A stretch of 64,000 bases of DNA from Tanticharoenia sakaeratensis NBRC 103193 (GCF_000963885.1 NZ_BALE01000010.1:124001-188000); one strand, 5' to 3'. Shown: positions 17,926-27,129, counted from the first letter of the stretch. Translations and numbers: made by a program. Notes: generated by a model from the letters alone, not told the origin.

Positions 17926-18644
17926 ATACGCGCCGTCAGCGCCGCCTTGAGGCGTCTGCCGTCATCTGACGCAGCACCCCAGGCGGTATTGTCGAAAATG
18001 CACCAGACAGGTGCATCGAGTTTCTCGATCCGGTTTGCGAGCGCGGCGATGAAGGCATCGTCGTAAGCGGAGACATAGATTTCCGGCGCGCCATGCAGCC
18101 GGATGTAATGCAGTGGCGCATTACTGGAGGTGCGGTTTATTACGGGAATGACTGCTGGGTCCGCATCCACCCGCGCGACCTGATAATCCCGAAGCAGATC
18201 TTCAGCGGCGTCGGACGCCCAGCTTGGATGACGCGGCTCGCAGGCCAGCGCGCCATCGAATTGTGCGCGCAGCGTCTCCATAAAATGCGCCACGCGATGA
18301 TGGTCGAAGACAAGTCGCGGAGGGAGCTGGATCAGCAGCGGCCCGAGCTTTTGTCTAAGGCCGGTCACGCCATCCAGAAAGGCTGCGATCAGCTCATCCG
18401 TATCCGCGAGCTTGTGCTCATGCGTGATCGTCCGCGGGAACTTGACCGAAAACCGGAAGGTCTCCGGCACTGTGTCTGCCCATCGCACGTAGGTGGTGCG
18501 GCGATGTGGCCGATAGAATGAGGAGTTGATTTCCACCGTGTCGAACAGCGCGGCGTACCGCTCGAGGTGGCTGCCCTCGGCAGGATACAGATCGGCATGC
18601 CGCGGCGGAATGCTCCAGCCCGCCGTGCCGATCCGTATATCCAT
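17916..18644 (-). CDS. DUF72 (YecE-like) protein
   Basis: 242 residues from ATG 18644. Starts IRIGTAGWSIP and contains FDTVEINSSFYRPHRRTTYVRW (in pieces FDTVEINSSFYRP, TTYVRWAD), FSVKFPRTITHEHKL, LGPLLIQLPPRL and ALACEPRHPSW, the signature of the TIM-barrel DUF72/YecE family. The biochemical function of the family is not established. Downstream of the TonB receptor gene with 11 bases between stop and start, so possibly co-transcribed with it. Confidence 0.9.
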   Translation of the reverse strand: MDIRIGTAGWSIPPRHADLYPAEGSHLERYAALFDTVEINSSFYRPHRRTTYVRWADTVPETFRFSVKFPRTITHEHKLADTDELIAAFLDGVTGLRQKLGPLLIQLPPRLVFDHHRVAHFMETLRAQFDGALACEPRHPSWASDAAEDLLRDYQVARVDADPAVIPVINRTSSNAPLHYIRLHGAPEIYVSAYDDAFIAALANRIEKLDAPVWCIFDNTAWGAASDDGRRLKAALTARIQK

Positions 18645-18655
18645 GCCGGGATCCT

Positions 18656-20962
18656 TCAGAAGCGCTGGGAAATTCCCGTATAGATCGTCCGGCGCAGACC
18701 CCACTGCGGGGCGCCGACACCGATGCCTGACCCGGTGCGCAGTTCATAGCGTTTGTCGAACAGGTTGATCACGTCAAGCCGGAGCTGCGTGCGCTTGAGG
18801 AAGGACAGGTGGAACAGGTCCTTGAACGACTGCACGGCGCTGAGGTTGAACGTCTCGTATTGCGGCACGGAAATGCCGTTCGGGACCGCACCGTCGGCCC
18901 GCAGGCCGCTGCCATACACCATCGTGCCGGAGACGCGTAGCGAATGGCCGGTCTTGTGGAAGAAGCTGTAGGCCGCGCCCGCCGAAGCCGTCCAGCGCTG
19001 GTCGTGATCGAGATGGATCCAGCGATGCTGGATGTAGGCCAGATCATCCGGATCGAAATTCCACTGGGCCGACGTGATGTCCTTGCCGATCGCGCGTGAC
19101 CACGCGGCATTCCCGTAGAGCGACCAAGGCCCATGATCGTAGGTCGTCGAGAATTCGTAACCGTGGACCTGCCCGCGTCGATAGTTGAACGCGGACAGAA
19201 TGACCGGGGAGCCGAACTGGCCTTCATCGATCAGGTTATGCGCCAGCTTCAAATAGGCATCGAACGAGGCGTGCCAGCCGGGCAGGATTTCCTGTGCGAT
19301 GCCGCCGTCGAAATAGTGGTCGCGCTCTGCCTTGACCGGAGAGTCCTGCAACGTGCCCGGTGCGGCCGAGGTGTTCGCGAAAGCCGCAAGTGACGTGCCG
19401 CCAACCTGTTCGAACGGCGGCGGTGTCAGATAGCGGGAATAACCGGCATGCAACGCGCCGCCGCGCCAGGGCATGTAGACCACATTGATGCGCGGGCTCA
19501 ACTGCTGTGCGTGCGTATATTCCGAGACGCCGTCGTAGCGCAGGCCGTAATTGATGATGAAGTTGTGGGTGACGTGCCACTCATCCTGCGCGTACAGGCC
19601 CCAAATCCAGCCGGTCAGCCCGCTGCCCTGATGGATGGTCGTGGGCGTCGTGGAGTAGACCGGATTGCCGTCGCCATCGTCACCGATCTCCGAGAAAACC
19701 GTGGAATCGGTCTTCGAGATATTGCGCTCGATGAAGGCCTGTCCACCGAAGCGGATCGTGTGGTCGTGGCTGACGTGCCAGGTGAAATCCGTCTGGTTTC
19801 CTGACGAGAACACGCCGCGTTCCGCCCGTTGCGCGATGCCGTTATAGACCAGATCGCCGACCGGATCGGGCGAATAGCCAAGGCTGCTGTAGCGCACGAA
19901 GGCGGACGTCTGGAGGTTGATGACGCCCAGCTCCTTTTCGAGCGAGAGGATGCCGAAATCCGTGATTTCCTTCTGGCGCTCGTTCAGGCTCGCGCTGTCG
20001 ACGCTGCCGTAAAGCTGCTGGGACAGCGAGCTGCCGAGATAGGAGGAATCCGCGAACTGCCTTTGCTGACCGGGATTGTTCGGAAGCTGGTATTCGGCGT
20101 TCGAAACGCCTGCGATCAGGCTGACGCGGGTCGTGTCATTGGCCGTGTAACGGACATGGCCCAGAAAATGATACTGGTTCGACAGGTCATGGATCGCATT
20201 GAAGCTCGATGTCGGGTTTTCGATGCCGACGCGGTCATGCACGAAGTCGCCCGTCGCGAAGAAATCCCATTTTCCATGCGAAAAGCCGTATTGAAGCGAC
20301 GGGAAGAAGTAATCCCTCGCACCGCCATAGATCGACAGATCGCCGCCCGGGTTCGTTGTCCCGTTCTTCGTCGTGATGTCGATGACGGCGGCCTGGTCGA
20401 AGCCGTATTCGCTGGGAAGGGCGCCCGTCGTCAGGGACATGTTATTGGCGAAACGCGTCATGAGCGCCTGTCCGAAGACGGTCAGGCCTTCCGGAAGCTG
20501 AACGCCGTCCAGGCGGAACTGCACCTCGTTATGGTCGCCGCGCACGTGGATCTGGCCATAGCTGTCCTGCGCGACACCCGGCGCCTGCAGTAGGATCTGG
20601 TTGAGCGGGGCGTTGTCGCCCTGCGGCACGGTATCGATGCCCTGACGGGAAAACGAAAAGACGGTGGCGCCGGTATTGGGCTGCAGGCCTACCCGTTCCG
20701 CATCGAGATGCGCCGTGACGACGACCTGTTCCGGCTGGGCTGCAGTCTGACCGCCCTTCGTTGCGCTGGGAGTGCCTGCCGTCCGGATAGCCGTGACGTT
20801 GGCCTGATCGGTTGCGATCCTGTGCAGCTTCGTGCGGGCTTCCTGTTCGGCCGGTGTGGAAACGCCGAACGACGCGGTCTGCGCATAAGCCGCACTCGTG
20901 GTCCCGCAGAGCAACAATGTCGCTGTGAACCGCGAGGGACGCGAGAAGAGACGATAGAGCAT
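18656..20962 (-). CDS. TonB-dependent outer membrane receptor
   Basis: 768 residues. Signal peptide ends about SAAYAQT; a TonB-box-like QVVVTA occurs near residue 80; the plug domain follows (LNQILLQAPGVAQDSYGQIHVRG, quoted as LNQILLQAPGV and QIHVRGDHNEVQFRLDGVQ) and a 22-strand-type barrel ends in an aromatic residue (GISQRF). Imports a substrate scarce outside the cell using TonB energy. The upstream palindrome at 21011-21028 resembles a Zur site, suggesting zinc. Ligand assignment is inference; there is no siderophore or B12 gene nearby. Confidence 0.9.
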   Translation of the reverse strand: MLYRLFSRPSRFTATLLLCGTTSAAYAQTASFGVSTPAEQEARTKLHRIATDQANVTAIRTAGTPSATKGGQTAAQPEQVVVTAHLDAERVGLQPNTGATVFSFSRQGIDTVPQGDNAPLNQILLQAPGVAQDSYGQIHVRGDHNEVQFRLDGVQLPEGLTVFGQALMTRFANNMSLTTGALPSEYGFDQAAVIDITTKNGTTNPGGDLSIYGGARDYFFPSLQYGFSHGKWDFFATGDFVHDRVGIENPTSSFNAIHDLSNQYHFLGHVRYTANDTTRVSLIAGVSNAEYQLPNNPGQQRQFADSSYLGSSLSQQLYGSVDSASLNERQKEITDFGILSLEKELGVINLQTSAFVRYSSLGYSPDPVGDLVYNGIAQRAERGVFSSGNQTDFTWHVSHDHTIRFGGQAFIERNISKTDSTVFSEIGDDGDGNPVYSTTPTTIHQGSGLTGWIWGLYAQDEWHVTHNFIINYGLRYDGVSEYTHAQQLSPRINVVYMPWRGGALHAGYSRYLTPPPFEQVGGTSLAAFANTSAAPGTLQDSPVKAERDHYFDGGIAQEILPGWHASFDAYLKLAHNLIDEGQFGSPVILSAFNYRRGQVHGYEFSTTYDHGPWSLYGNAAWSRAIGKDITSAQWNFDPDDLAYIQHRWIHLDHDQRWTASAGAAYSFFHKTGHSLRVSGTMVYGSGLRADGAVPNGISVPQYETFNLSAVQSFKDLFHLSFLKRTQLRLDVINLFDKRYELRTGSGIGVGAPQWGLRRTIYTGISQRF

Positions 20963-21010
20963 GACAGTCCTGACCGATGCGAAAACGAAGCAAGTGGCGG
21001 GACGATATTT

Positions 21011-21028
21011 GCTACGTTATAACATTGC
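21011..21028 (-). promoter_or_regulatory. Zur-like palindrome upstream of the TonB receptor
   Basis: GCAATGTTATAACGTAGC on the minus strand is an imperfect inverted repeat around GTTATAAC (14 of 18 positions symmetrical), 48-66 bases before the receptor start. It resembles the ATGTTATAACAT core of zinc-uptake regulator boxes and would overlap a TATAAC -10 element. Confidence 0.5.
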
Positions 21029-21068
21029 AATGGCAGGAAAGCCGTCGATCGTCATCGTGGACTGCATG

Positions 21069-21099
21069 GTGTGGCGGCAGGGTCACACTGCCGCCACAC
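21069..21099 (-). terminator. Hairpin after the minCDE-yidB genes
   Basis: GTGTGGCGGCAG (21069-21080), 7-base loop, CTGCCGCCACAC (21088-21099): a perfect 12-bp stem 22 bases after the yidB stop and before the receptor promoter. No T run, so efficiency as an intrinsic terminator is uncertain. Confidence 0.5.
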
Positions 21100-21120
21100 G
21101 TCAGGTCCGCGAAATTCCGT

Positions 21121-21495
21121 TCAGACCTGGGTTGGTGCGCCGGTCTGGCCGGTGGCTGTTCCTTCGGGCGTTGCGTGGTCAACGGCGGCCGGAAGAAGTT
21201 CGGCCAGCGCCGGCATGATGACGGCAGCCGGGAGACCGGTTTTCGAGACGATCTGCTGGACCTGCTGGTCGCTGAGCAGGGAACGGATTTCATCCACGGA
21301 AATCGGCAGGTTTTCGCCATTGCCGATCCAGGAGCGCACCTTGTCCTCGAGCCCGCTGCTGCGGGCCTGATTGATGAGCATCTGGAGGCCTTCGCCCTGC
21401 AGCATGTTGCCGAGCGAACCGCCGACCTGCTCGCCGGCCTGGTTGCCCAGCGCACCCATCGCCTTGTTCATCAGGCCGCCCAGAAATCCGCTCAT
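21121..21495 (-). CDS. YidB family (DUF937) protein
   Basis: 124 residues. MSGFLGGLMNKAMGALGNQ, then GLQMLINQARSSGLEDKVRSW (in pieces GLQMLINQARSSGL, EDKVRSWIGNGENLPIS) and LSDQQVQQIVSKTGL match the YidB/DUF937 family of helical proteins of unknown function. Encoded 27 bases after minE on the same strand, so it may be transcribed with the Min genes. Confidence 0.85.
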   Translation of the reverse strand: MSGFLGGLMNKAMGALGNQAGEQVGGSLGNMLQGEGLQMLINQARSSGLEDKVRSWIGNGENLPISVDEIRSLLSDQQVQQIVSKTGLPAAVIMPALAELLPAAVDHATPEGTATGQTGAPTQV

Positions 21496-21522
21496 CGTCC
21501 GCTCTCCGTGTTCTCTGTCAGG

Positions 21523-21798
21523 TCAGGCGCTCTGACGCGCCGGGGCCTGAAGCTGCGGGACCTCGACGTCGATTTCAAGGAGCGAACATCCGGTTGACCG
21601 GTCGACCTTGATCTGCACCTTGTCCTGATCCACGGAGACGTGGCGCGCGATGACCTCGAGAATCTCGCGGTGCAGCTTGGCGATCAGTTCCGAATCTCCG
21701 GTATCGCCGTGACGCTCATGCGCCAGCAGGATCTGCAGCCGGTCGCGTGCGACCGCGCCGGAATTGCGCTTGGCAAAGAGATTGGTGAGAAAGCTCAT
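21523..21798 (-). CDS. minE: Cell division topological specificity factor MinE
   Basis: 91 residues. Residues about 15-35 ([15 protein letters not shown]) are the MinD-activating segment, followed by the dimeric topological domain ([25 protein letters not shown], quoted as [15 protein letters not shown] and [10 protein letters not shown]). MinE stimulates MinD ATPase and restricts the division inhibitor to the poles. Its ATG overlaps the minD stop by 4 bases. Confidence 0.95.
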   Translation of the reverse strand: MSFLTNLFAKRNSGAVARDRLQILLAHERHGDTGDSELIAKLHREILEVIARHVSVDQDKVQIKVDRSTGCSLLEIDVEVPQLQAPARQSA

Positions 21799-22610
21799 GC
21801 GACCCTCTTCTTGAACAGCCAGTCGAAGAGGCCGCGCTTCTCGACCGGCACGCTCACATCGATCTTCTCGCCCTCGAGCCGGCGTGCCGCCTCGAAATAG
21901 GCGCGTGCGGGTGCGCTGTCCGGGTGCGCGAGCGTGACCGGCGAACCGATGTTGGACGCGCGCAGCACGTCCTCGCTCTCGGGAATGATGCCGAGCAACG
22001 GAATCGACAGGATTTCCAGCACGTCCTCGGTCCGCAGCATCTCGCCACGGGCCGCACGGGCCGGATCGTAGCGCGTGAGAAGGAGGTGCTTCTCCATCTT
22101 CTCGCCGCGTTTGGCGCGCTCGGTCGTGCTGTCGAGCAGGCCGATGATGCGGTCGCTGTCCCGCACGGAGCTGACTTCGGGATTGGTGACCACCACGGCC
22201 TGGTCGGCGTGATACATCGCAAGTTGCGCGCCGCGCTCGATGCCGGCCGGGCTGTCGCAGACCACCCAGTCGAATTTCTCGCGCAGCTCGTCCATCACGC
22301 GCGCCACGCCGTCGGCGGTCAGCGCATCCTTGTCGCGTGTCTGCGAGGCGGGGAGGATCGACAGCGTCTCGCAGCGCTTGTCGCGGATCAGCGCCTGAGC
22401 GAGCTTCGCATCGCCCTGAACGACGTTGATCAGGTCGAACACCACGCGGCGCTCGGCCCCCATGACGAGATCGAGATTGCGCAGGCCTACGTCGAAATCG
22501 ACGACCACCACGTTCTGGCCGCTCTGGGCAAGGGCAGCGCCGAGGGCAGCAGTCGACGTGGTCTTGCCCACACCGCCCTTACCCGAAGTTACAACCAGAA
22601 CCTTCGCCAT
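21795..22610 (-). CDS. minD: Septum site-determining ATPase MinD
   Basis: 271 residues. Deviant Walker A KGGVGKTT at 11-18 with the signature lysine, Walker B-like [23 protein letters not shown] (quoted [13 protein letters not shown]) and the C-terminal amphipathic membrane-targeting helix ([16 protein letters not shown]). MinD binds the membrane in the ATP form and recruits MinC and MinE. GGAG precedes the ATG by six bases. Second gene of minCDE. Confidence 0.97.
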   Translation of the reverse strand: MAKVLVVTSGKGGVGKTTSTAALGAALAQSGQNVVVVDFDVGLRNLDLVMGAERRVVFDLINVVQGDAKLAQALIRDKRCETLSILPASQTRDKDALTADGVARVMDELREKFDWVVCDSPAGIERGAQLAMYHADQAVVVTNPEVSSVRDSDRIIGLLDSTTERAKRGEKMEKHLLLTRYDPARAARGEMLRTEDVLEILSIPLLGIIPESEDVLRASNIGSPVTLAHPDSAPARAYFEAARRLEGEKIDVSVPVEKRGLFDWLFKKRVA

Positions 22611-22730
22611 CTGCGCTCCAAAAAAAACCTGCGTCCACGCCCGCGCGACTCGTCGCGGGAAGATGGAGAGACTTTAAGGATCGTTCGGCGGACTTCGCAA
22701 TCGTGAAATGGTTGCGTCAAAGTATTCTTT

Positions 22731-23576
22731 TTAAGGCAGTTTCCGCACGATCAGGTTTTCGCCTTCGAGAAGCGCCTGTGCCGGGTGTCCCAGAACTTCG
22801 TCCCCGATGTCCTCGGCGGTCATGTAATAGCCGTCGATCGCCAGCAGTTCGGTGCGCATGTCGCGGGCGAAAATGCGGGATTCCGGATGGCCGCCGAAGC
22901 CTGCGATCGCCCGCCCGCGCAGGCTGCCGTGTACATGGATCGAGCCCGAGGAGACGATCTCGGCGCCTGAGGAGACGCTGCCGATCACGATCACGTCGCC
23001 TTCCAGATGAACGATGCTCTGGCCCGAGCGCACCGGCTGTTCGACCACGAGCGGAACCGGATGTGCAGGTGCCGTGGCCGCAGGCACGTCCGCGATCGCG
23101 GCATCCGGCACGTCCGTCTCCGGAATGTCGATGGCGCCCGATGCCCGGCCGCCGCCCAGCGCATCCGGCCAGTCCCAGTCCGCAAGCTGGGTCCATTCGC
23201 GCGTGCAGCCCTCGATCCCGATTACGCGGATGTCGCGTGCGACAAGCGCCGGCAGGAGCTCGGCAAGCCCTTCGTCGTCGGGATCGAGCAGGCTCAGATC
23301 GAGAATGATCGGCTTGCCCGCAAGGAATGCGGCCGAGCGTGCGATCTGGGCGTCGAGACCCGCGAGCCAGGCAGTCAGAGGACGTTCCGGCGACAGCACG
23401 AGGGCCAGGAACGAGCGGCCGCGTGCGCGGATCCGCACGGGGGCGGGCGGCACGTCCGCAGCCGGCGTCTCGTGTGTCGAAGGCGGCTGCGCGGGAGCCT
23501 CGGGCCCGTCCGGCGAGGGCGCGTTCGACGGCGACGCATGCGGCGTGGATGCGTTCGATGGGGGCGCGTTGGACAA
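22731..23576 (-). CDS. minC: Septum site-determining protein MinC
   Basis: 281 residues if started at TTG 23576; no ATG or GTG precedes the conserved part in frame, so the start is inferred. Residues 1-45 are low-complexity Ser/Asn/Ala/Pro (SNAPPSNASTPHASPSNAPS). The N-terminal FtsZ-inhibiting domain follows (VRIRARGRSFLALVLSPE, LDLSLLDPDDEGLAELLPAL), a linker near 140-175, and the C-terminal beta-helix domain that dimerises and binds MinD (QSIVHLEGDVIVIGSVSSGAEI, quoted as QSIVHLEGDVIVIG; GSIHVHGSLRGRAIAG). About 120 bases upstream of minD. Confidence 0.88.
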   Translation of the reverse strand: MSNAPPSNASTPHASPSNAPSPDGPEAPAQPPSTHETPAADVPPAPVRIRARGRSFLALVLSPERPLTAWLAGLDAQIARSAAFLAGKPIILDLSLLDPDDEGLAELLPALVARDIRVIGIEGCTREWTQLADWDWPDALGGGRASGAIDIPETDVPDAAIADVPAATAPAHPVPLVVEQPVRSGQSIVHLEGDVIVIGSVSSGAEIVSSGSIHVHGSLRGRAIAGFGGHPESRIFARDMRTELLAIDGYYMTAEDIGDEVLGHPAQALLEGENLIVRKLP

Positions 23577-23711
23577 GGCGGCTCGGACTTTCCGGGAACA
23601 ATAAGGACTGTGTTCGTTACCTACAGGGTGCGATTTGGACTGTCGAGCAGCACGCGCGGAGCCTCGATCCTGGGGCCTTGTTGCGCGGATGAGCGATGAT
23701 AGATTGCGCGC

Positions 23712-24380
23712 ATGAGGATCCTCCATCACCTGCCGCTGTCGCCGCAATGCCGCCAGGTCCGCCTGGCCCTGGGCGAGAAACGCCTGCCTTATGAACCGCT
23801 GACCGAACGCGTCTGGGAACGCCGCGAGGAGTTCCTCGCGCTGAATCCGGCCGGCGAAGTGCCGCTCCTGGTCGAGGAAAACGGCCTGCTGATCCCCGGC
23901 GCCGGTGTCATCTGCGAATATCTCGAGGATGCCTATCCCGACACGCCGCTGCTCGGCCGGACGCTGGCCGAACGCGTGGAAGTGCGCCGGCTCATGGCCT
24001 GGTTCGAAGGCAAGTTCACGCAGGAAGTCTCGCGCAACCTGCTGGGCGAGAAAGTGGACAAGCGACTGTCCGGCCGCGGCAATCCCGACGGCGGCGCGCT
24101 GCGGGCAGGATATGCGAACATCCGCTTTCATCTTGACTACATCGGATGGCTTGCCGAGCACCGCACATGGCTTGCCGGCAACATGCTCTCGCTCGCCGAT
24201 TTTGCCGCCGCCGCCCATCTGTCCTGTCTCGACTTCATCGGCGACATCGACTGGTCGAAGGCGCCGGCGGTGAAGGACTGGTATGCGCGGGTGAAGTCGC
24301 GGCCGTGTTTTCGTGCCGTCCTGAACGACCGGATCAGCGGCTTCACGCCGCCCGATCATTACGCCGATCTCGACTTCTGA
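23712..24380 (+). CDS. Glutathione S-transferase family protein
   Basis: 222 residues. N-terminal thioredoxin-fold domain (ILHHLPLSPQCRQVRLALGEK, quoted as HHLPLSPQCRQVRLALGE) with the glutathione-binding PLLVEENG and cis-proline in GEVPLL, and helical C-terminal domain (WLAGNMLSLADFAAAAHLSC). Ser9/Cys-region SPQC suggests a Ser- or Cys-type catalytic residue. Divergent from minC with a 135-base intergenic region and followed after 26 bases by a flavoprotein gene. Substrate unknown. Confidence 0.9.
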   Translation: MRILHHLPLSPQCRQVRLALGEKRLPYEPLTERVWERREEFLALNPAGEVPLLVEENGLLIPGAGVICEYLEDAYPDTPLLGRTLAERVEVRRLMAWFEGKFTQEVSRNLLGEKVDKRLSGRGNPDGGALRAGYANIRFHLDYIGWLAEHRTWLAGNMLSLADFAAAAHLSCLDFIGDIDWSKAPAVKDWYARVKSRPCFRAVLNDRISGFTPPDHYADLDF

Positions 24381-24406
24381 AAACGCCCGCTTCAGACAGG
24401 GGTGAC

Positions 24407-25588
24407 ATGATGCCCGATCGCTGCGATGTGGTCGTGATCGGCGCAGGTGCTGCCGGTATGATGGCGGCAGCCCGTGCAGGGCAGCGCGGGCGCGCGACCG
24501 TCCTTCTGGATCATGCGCCCGAGCCGGGACGCAAGATCCTGATTTCCGGCGGCGGGCGGTGCAATTTCACGCATCTCGACGCCAGTGCCGAGCGGTTCCT
24601 GTCCGAAAACAGGCATTTCGCCCGCTCGGCGCTCGCCGGCTACACGCCGCGCGATTTCCTTGCCCTGGTCGAACGCCACCGCATCGCCTGGCATGAAAAG
24701 ACGCCGGGACAACTGTTCTGCGATAACTCGGCGCGCGACATCGTCGCGATGTTGCAGGCAGAGTGCGATGCCGCAGGCGTTGCCTGCCACTGGCCGGTAT
24801 CGGTCTCGGTCGTGACGGTGGAGCACGGACGAGGTACGCGCTTTCGCGTCGTGACCGATCGCGGCGCAATGGCATGCGCATCGGTCGTGCTTGCGACCGG
24901 TGGCCTTGCCATCCCCAAGCTCGGGGCGACCGATTTCGCGCTGCGCACCGCGCGGCAGTTCGGCCTTGGGATCGTGGAAACCGCGCCGGCCCTCGTCCCG
25001 CTGACGGATGCGAATGCGGATGCGTCCCTTGCGGGCGTATCGCTGTCGGCGCGCGCCAGCATCGGCAAGATCGGGTTCGCGGATGGGCTCGTCTTCACAC
25101 ATCGGGGACTGTCCGGTCCGGCGATCCTGCAGATCTCGTCCTACTGGCGTCAGGATGACATCATGCTGGACCTCCTGCCCGGACGCGACGCGTTTGCAGC
25201 CCTGCGGGAGGCACGATCGGCGCGCCCCCGCGCGCAGGCCGCCTCTGTTCTGCACGGTCTGGTTCCTGCGCGTCTGGCTGCGAAGCTCGCGGGGGAACTG
25301 GCCTTGCCGGACGTGACTGCGGGCAATCTACCCGACCGCGTCCTGCGCGTGATCGCCCAGCGGCTGTCCGCCTTCGTCTATCGACCCGGCGGGACGGAGG
25401 GCTATGCCAAGGCCGAGGTGATGCGCGGCGGGATAGATACGCGCGATCTCGACCAGAAGACGCTGGAGGCGCGCAACGTCCCCGGCCTGTTCTGTGTAGG
25501 CGAGGCCGTGGACGTTACCGGCTGGCTCGGCGGCTACAATTTCCAGTGGGCGTGGGCCAGCGGTCACGCGGCCGGGATGGCAGCCTAG
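24407..25588 (+). CDS. HI0933-like NAD(P)/FAD-dependent oxidoreductase
   Basis: 393 residues from ATG 24407. Dinucleotide-binding motif VIGAGAAGMMAA near the N-terminus, then GRKILISGGGRCNFTH, the signature of the HI0933/YhiN flavoprotein family, and C-terminal GGYNFQWAWASGHAAG for FAD binding. The family contains flavoproteins of unresolved physiological role. Follows the GST gene closely, so the two may be co-transcribed. Confidence 0.9.
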   Translation: MMPDRCDVVVIGAGAAGMMAAARAGQRGRATVLLDHAPEPGRKILISGGGRCNFTHLDASAERFLSENRHFARSALAGYTPRDFLALVERHRIAWHEKTPGQLFCDNSARDIVAMLQAECDAAGVACHWPVSVSVVTVEHGRGTRFRVVTDRGAMACASVVLATGGLAIPKLGATDFALRTARQFGLGIVETAPALVPLTDANADASLAGVSLSARASIGKIGFADGLVFTHRGLSGPAILQISSYWRQDDIMLDLLPGRDAFAALREARSARPRAQAASVLHGLVPARLAAKLAGELALPDVTAGNLPDRVLRVIAQRLSAFVYRPGGTEGYAKAEVMRGGIDTRDLDQKTLEARNVPGLFCVGEAVDVTGWLGGYNFQWAWASGHAAGMAA

Positions 25589-25651
25589 GAAACCGACCGG
25601 GACGTATGCGTTGCACTTTCCATCGGAACTGACATTCGATGGAGAACGGTC

Positions 25652-26203
25652 ATGGGCAAGCTCGACGGGAAGAAGGTCGCGGTTCTGGCAACGGACGGCG
25701 TCGAGGAGATCGAATACAACGAACCGGTCAAGGCGCTGCACGCCGCGGGCGCACAGGTGACACTGGTATCGATCGAGTCCGGCCAGATCCAGGCCATGAA
25801 TGCGGACGTCAAGCCGGCATCCAGGCTCGAGGTCGGCGCACGAGCGCGAGACCTGCGATCGAACGGGTTCGCGGCACTGGTGCTGCCGGGCGGGACAACC
25901 AATCCGGACAAGCTGCGGATGGACGACGATGTCGTTGAGTTCGTGAAGGGCTTCGTCAGCGAGCGCAAGCCGATTGCCGCCATCTGTCATGGCGCCTGGA
26001 CGCTCATCAATGCCGGCGGTGTCTCGGGACATACGATGACGTCATGGCCCTCGCTGCGGGTGGACCTTGAAAACGCGGGTGCCACCTGGGTCGATCAGGA
26101 AGCGGTCCAGCACGGAACACTGCTCACGTCGCGCAATCCGCACGATCTCCCGGCATTCTGCCAGGCGCTGATCCCGCACGTTCTGGGCGAACGCGCAGGC
26201 TGA
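25652..26203 (+). CDS. PfpI/DJ-1 family protein
   Basis: 183 residues. The nucleophile elbow AAICHGAW gives Cys112-His113, and the conserved acidic residue lies in DGVEEIEY (about Glu18). The length and the LVLPGGTTNPDKLR segment match the YhbO/PfpI subgroup, implicated in stress resistance and reported as deglycases or glyoxalases, an activity still debated. Start ATG 25652 is 63 bases after the flavoprotein stop. Confidence 0.92.
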   Translation: MGKLDGKKVAVLATDGVEEIEYNEPVKALHAAGAQVTLVSIESGQIQAMNADVKPASRLEVGARARDLRSNGFAALVLPGGTTNPDKLRMDDDVVEFVKGFVSERKPIAAICHGAWTLINAGGVSGHTMTSWPSLRVDLENAGATWVDQEAVQHGTLLTSRNPHDLPAFCQALIPHVLGERAG

Positions 26204-26316
26204 TCCCGCGCGCACTGCAACAGCGGGAAACAGTTCCTGACTTGCCTTAAATCCGCGCCCATGCGGTGAGTGGAGACACGCACCGGTGTCCTTCATTTTC
26301 ACCGTATGAGGCCTGC

Positions 26317-27129
26317 TTGACCGCCATTCTTTCGATTCATCCCACTACCGACATTCATCCGACGGCCGTCATTGCCGAGGGCGCGTGGATCGGGGAGGGG
26401 ACATCGATCGGCCCTTACAGCGTCATAGGCCCCGACGTGCGCATTGGCGCGGGCAATCGGATCGGCCCGCATGTCGTGATCGATGGCGTGACCGAGATCG
26501 GGGATGGCAACCAGATCTTCCAGTTCGCATCCGTCGGTGCTGCGCCGCAGGATCTGAAATGGCATGGCGAGCGAACAAGACTGGTCATCGGCCACCGCAA
26601 CATCATCCGCGAAAACGCCACCATTCATCCGGGCACCATCCAGGGCGGCGGCGAAACGGTCATCGGCGACGACAATCTGCTGATGGTGTCGAGCCACGTC
26701 GCGCATGACTGCAGGCTCGGCAATCACGTCCATCTGGTGAACGGTGCCACACTCGCCGGCCATATCGAGATCGGCGATTACGCCATCCTCAGCGGCCTGT
26801 GCGCCGTGCATCAGCACGCACGGATCGGGCGTCACGCCTTCATTGCAGGTGGCGCCATGGTAGCGCAGGACGTGCCGCCGTTCTGTCTCGTGCAGGGGGA
26901 TCGCGCGCGTCTGGTCGCGCTGAACGATGTCGGCCTGCGCCGCGCCGGCTTCGTCGAAGCCGATGTCCTGGCACTGCGGCGCGTGTTCCGCGCCCTGTTC
27001 AAATCGGGTCTCGATCGCGCAGCCCGGATCGAAGCCGCGCGGGCCGAAGCCGATCGGGCGCATTGTGCCGCGGGACACGAATTGATCGAGTTCGTTGTGG
27101 CATCGCGACGCGGGCTTGTTGCCGCCTGA
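26317..27129 (+). CDS. lpxA: UDP-N-acetylglucosamine acyltransferase
   Basis: 270 residues from TTG 26317 (GAGG five bases upstream); the frame has no ATG near the conserved start IHPTTDIHPTAVI. Hexapeptide-repeat beta-helix is obvious (IGPYSVIGPDVRIGAGNRIG). The catalytic His is His130 in VAHDC. LpxA adds the first 3-hydroxyacyl chain to UDP-GlcNAc in lipid A synthesis. In many genomes it lies between fabZ and lpxB; neither is here. Confidence 0.93.
   Translation: MTAILSIHPTTDIHPTAVIAEGAWIGEGTSIGPYSVIGPDVRIGAGNRIGPHVVIDGVTEIGDGNQIFQFASVGAAPQDLKWHGERTRLVIGHRNIIRENATIHPGTIQGGGETVIGDDNLLMVSSHVAHDCRLGNHVHLVNGATLAGHIEIGDYAILSGLCAVHQHARIGRHAFIAGGAMVAQDVPPFCLVQGDRARLVALNDVGLRRAGFVEADVLALRRVFRALFKSGLDRAARIEAARAEADRAHCAAGHELIEFVVASRRGLVAA

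Noticed and set aside
20963-21120. Cobalamin or other riboswitch before the TonB receptor
   Set aside because: The region is too short for a B12 riboswitch and contains a terminator-like hairpin plus a Zur-like box instead.
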